A DNA stretch of 64,000 bases from Lamellibrachia columna (taxonomy: Eukaryota; Annelida; Polychaeta; Sabellida; Siboglinidae), in the NCBI GenBank assembly GCA_963662155.1, contig OY759262.1, forward strand, positions 50,945,785 to 51,009,784, in the 5' to 3' direction. The notes beneath the pieces were generated by a model. That model saw only the letters and a program-made list of their open reading frames with translations. It was not told the origin of the DNA and did no database searches. Position numbers and translations under genes: made by a program. This document shows, piece by piece, positions 63,722 through 64,000 of this stretch. Each line of letters starts with the position of its first letter. Position 1 is the first letter of the stretch.

Positions 63722-64000
63722 TATGCACTGCCTCGGCTGTTATCCCATTCCACTTCTCCCTAACAGCAGCCTTTTCCCTGCACTGCACTTCCTCAGCTGT
63801 TATACCTTTCCTCTTCTCCCTAACAGCAGCCTTTTCCCTGCACTGCACTTCCTCAGCTGTTATCCCTTTCCACTTCTCCCTAACAGCAGCCTTTTTCCTG
63901 CACTGCACTTCCTCAGCTGTTATCCCTTTCCACTTCTCCCTAACAGCAGCCTTTTCCCTGCACTGCACTTCATCAGCTGTTATCCCTTTCCACTTCTACC
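63722..64000. repeat. 60 bp minisatellite inside satellite unit, runs off window
   Basis: CTAACAGCAGCCTTTTCCCT, then GCACTGCACTTCCTCAGCTG, then TTATCCCTTTCCACTTCTCC, repeated with an exact 60 bp period at least four times. The partner region at 56660-56760 has only about two units. 60 bp is 20 codons, so a minus frame (QCREKAAVREKWKGITAEEV) stays open. Not a gene. Confidence 0.9.

Overview
The window is nuclear DNA of an animal, most likely a marine invertebrate. It is AT-rich and gene-poor, with intron-split genes, very long TA and CA microsatellites, non-LTR (LINE), gypsy-like LTR and DNA transposons, and a tRNA-derived SINE. The only cellular gene with a convincing exon structure encodes a secreted Kunitz/antistasin-type inhibitor. 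The species cannot be fixed from sequence alone. Nothing bacterial, viral or CRISPR-like is visible.

Layout. 1-6480: a giant inverted repeat. Its arms are a ~55 bp GGGGTCACCGCCCACGATAG minisatellite (plus at 1-980, minus at 4800-6340), and its core holds an interspersed-repeat copy and a GC-rich coding relic (foldback-like). 6822-7433: intact single-exon SGNH hydrolase-like ORF. 8.2-14.1 kb: decayed LINE pieces, a SINE and copies of a ~350 bp repeat family. 16.0-17.7 kb: Kunitz/antistasin gene on the minus strand, with a signal-peptide exon and two tandem alternative terminal exons; one of these has lost its reactive-site segment. 18.7-19.5 kb: gypsy gag/protease relic. 20.9-21.4 kb: 105 bp minisatellite that keeps the frame open. 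21.6-22.3 kb: relic of a transposon-linked protein. 24.2-29.5 kb: three-level nest (CR1/L2-like LINE, then a CACTC-ended DNA transposon, then a piggyBac-like element). 30.1-35.0 kb: cluster of interspersed repeats with a SINE and a putative membrane-protein exon. 35.4 kb: isolated exon resembling an SLC5 sodium-coupled transporter. 36.1-38.5 kb: LINE tail, 27 bp minisatellite, microsatellites, fresh 412 bp tandem duplication. 39.8-47.0 kb: two nearly identical LINE copies. The longer has ORF1 (zinc finger, coiled coil, SGNH esterase) and ORF2 (endonuclease, RT), and lies between piggyBac-like N- and C-terminal relics. 49.3-64.0 kb: gypsy-like pol relic (minus) joined to a ~1.3 kb CA-rich satellite; about 6.9 kb of this composite is tandemly duplicated.

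The region behaves as a repeat-accretion zone. Most open frames are shadows of microsatellites or decayed mobile-element genes. The best candidates for real function are the Kunitz gene and the SGNH ORF. The near-identity of the two LINE copies suggests recent retrotransposition.
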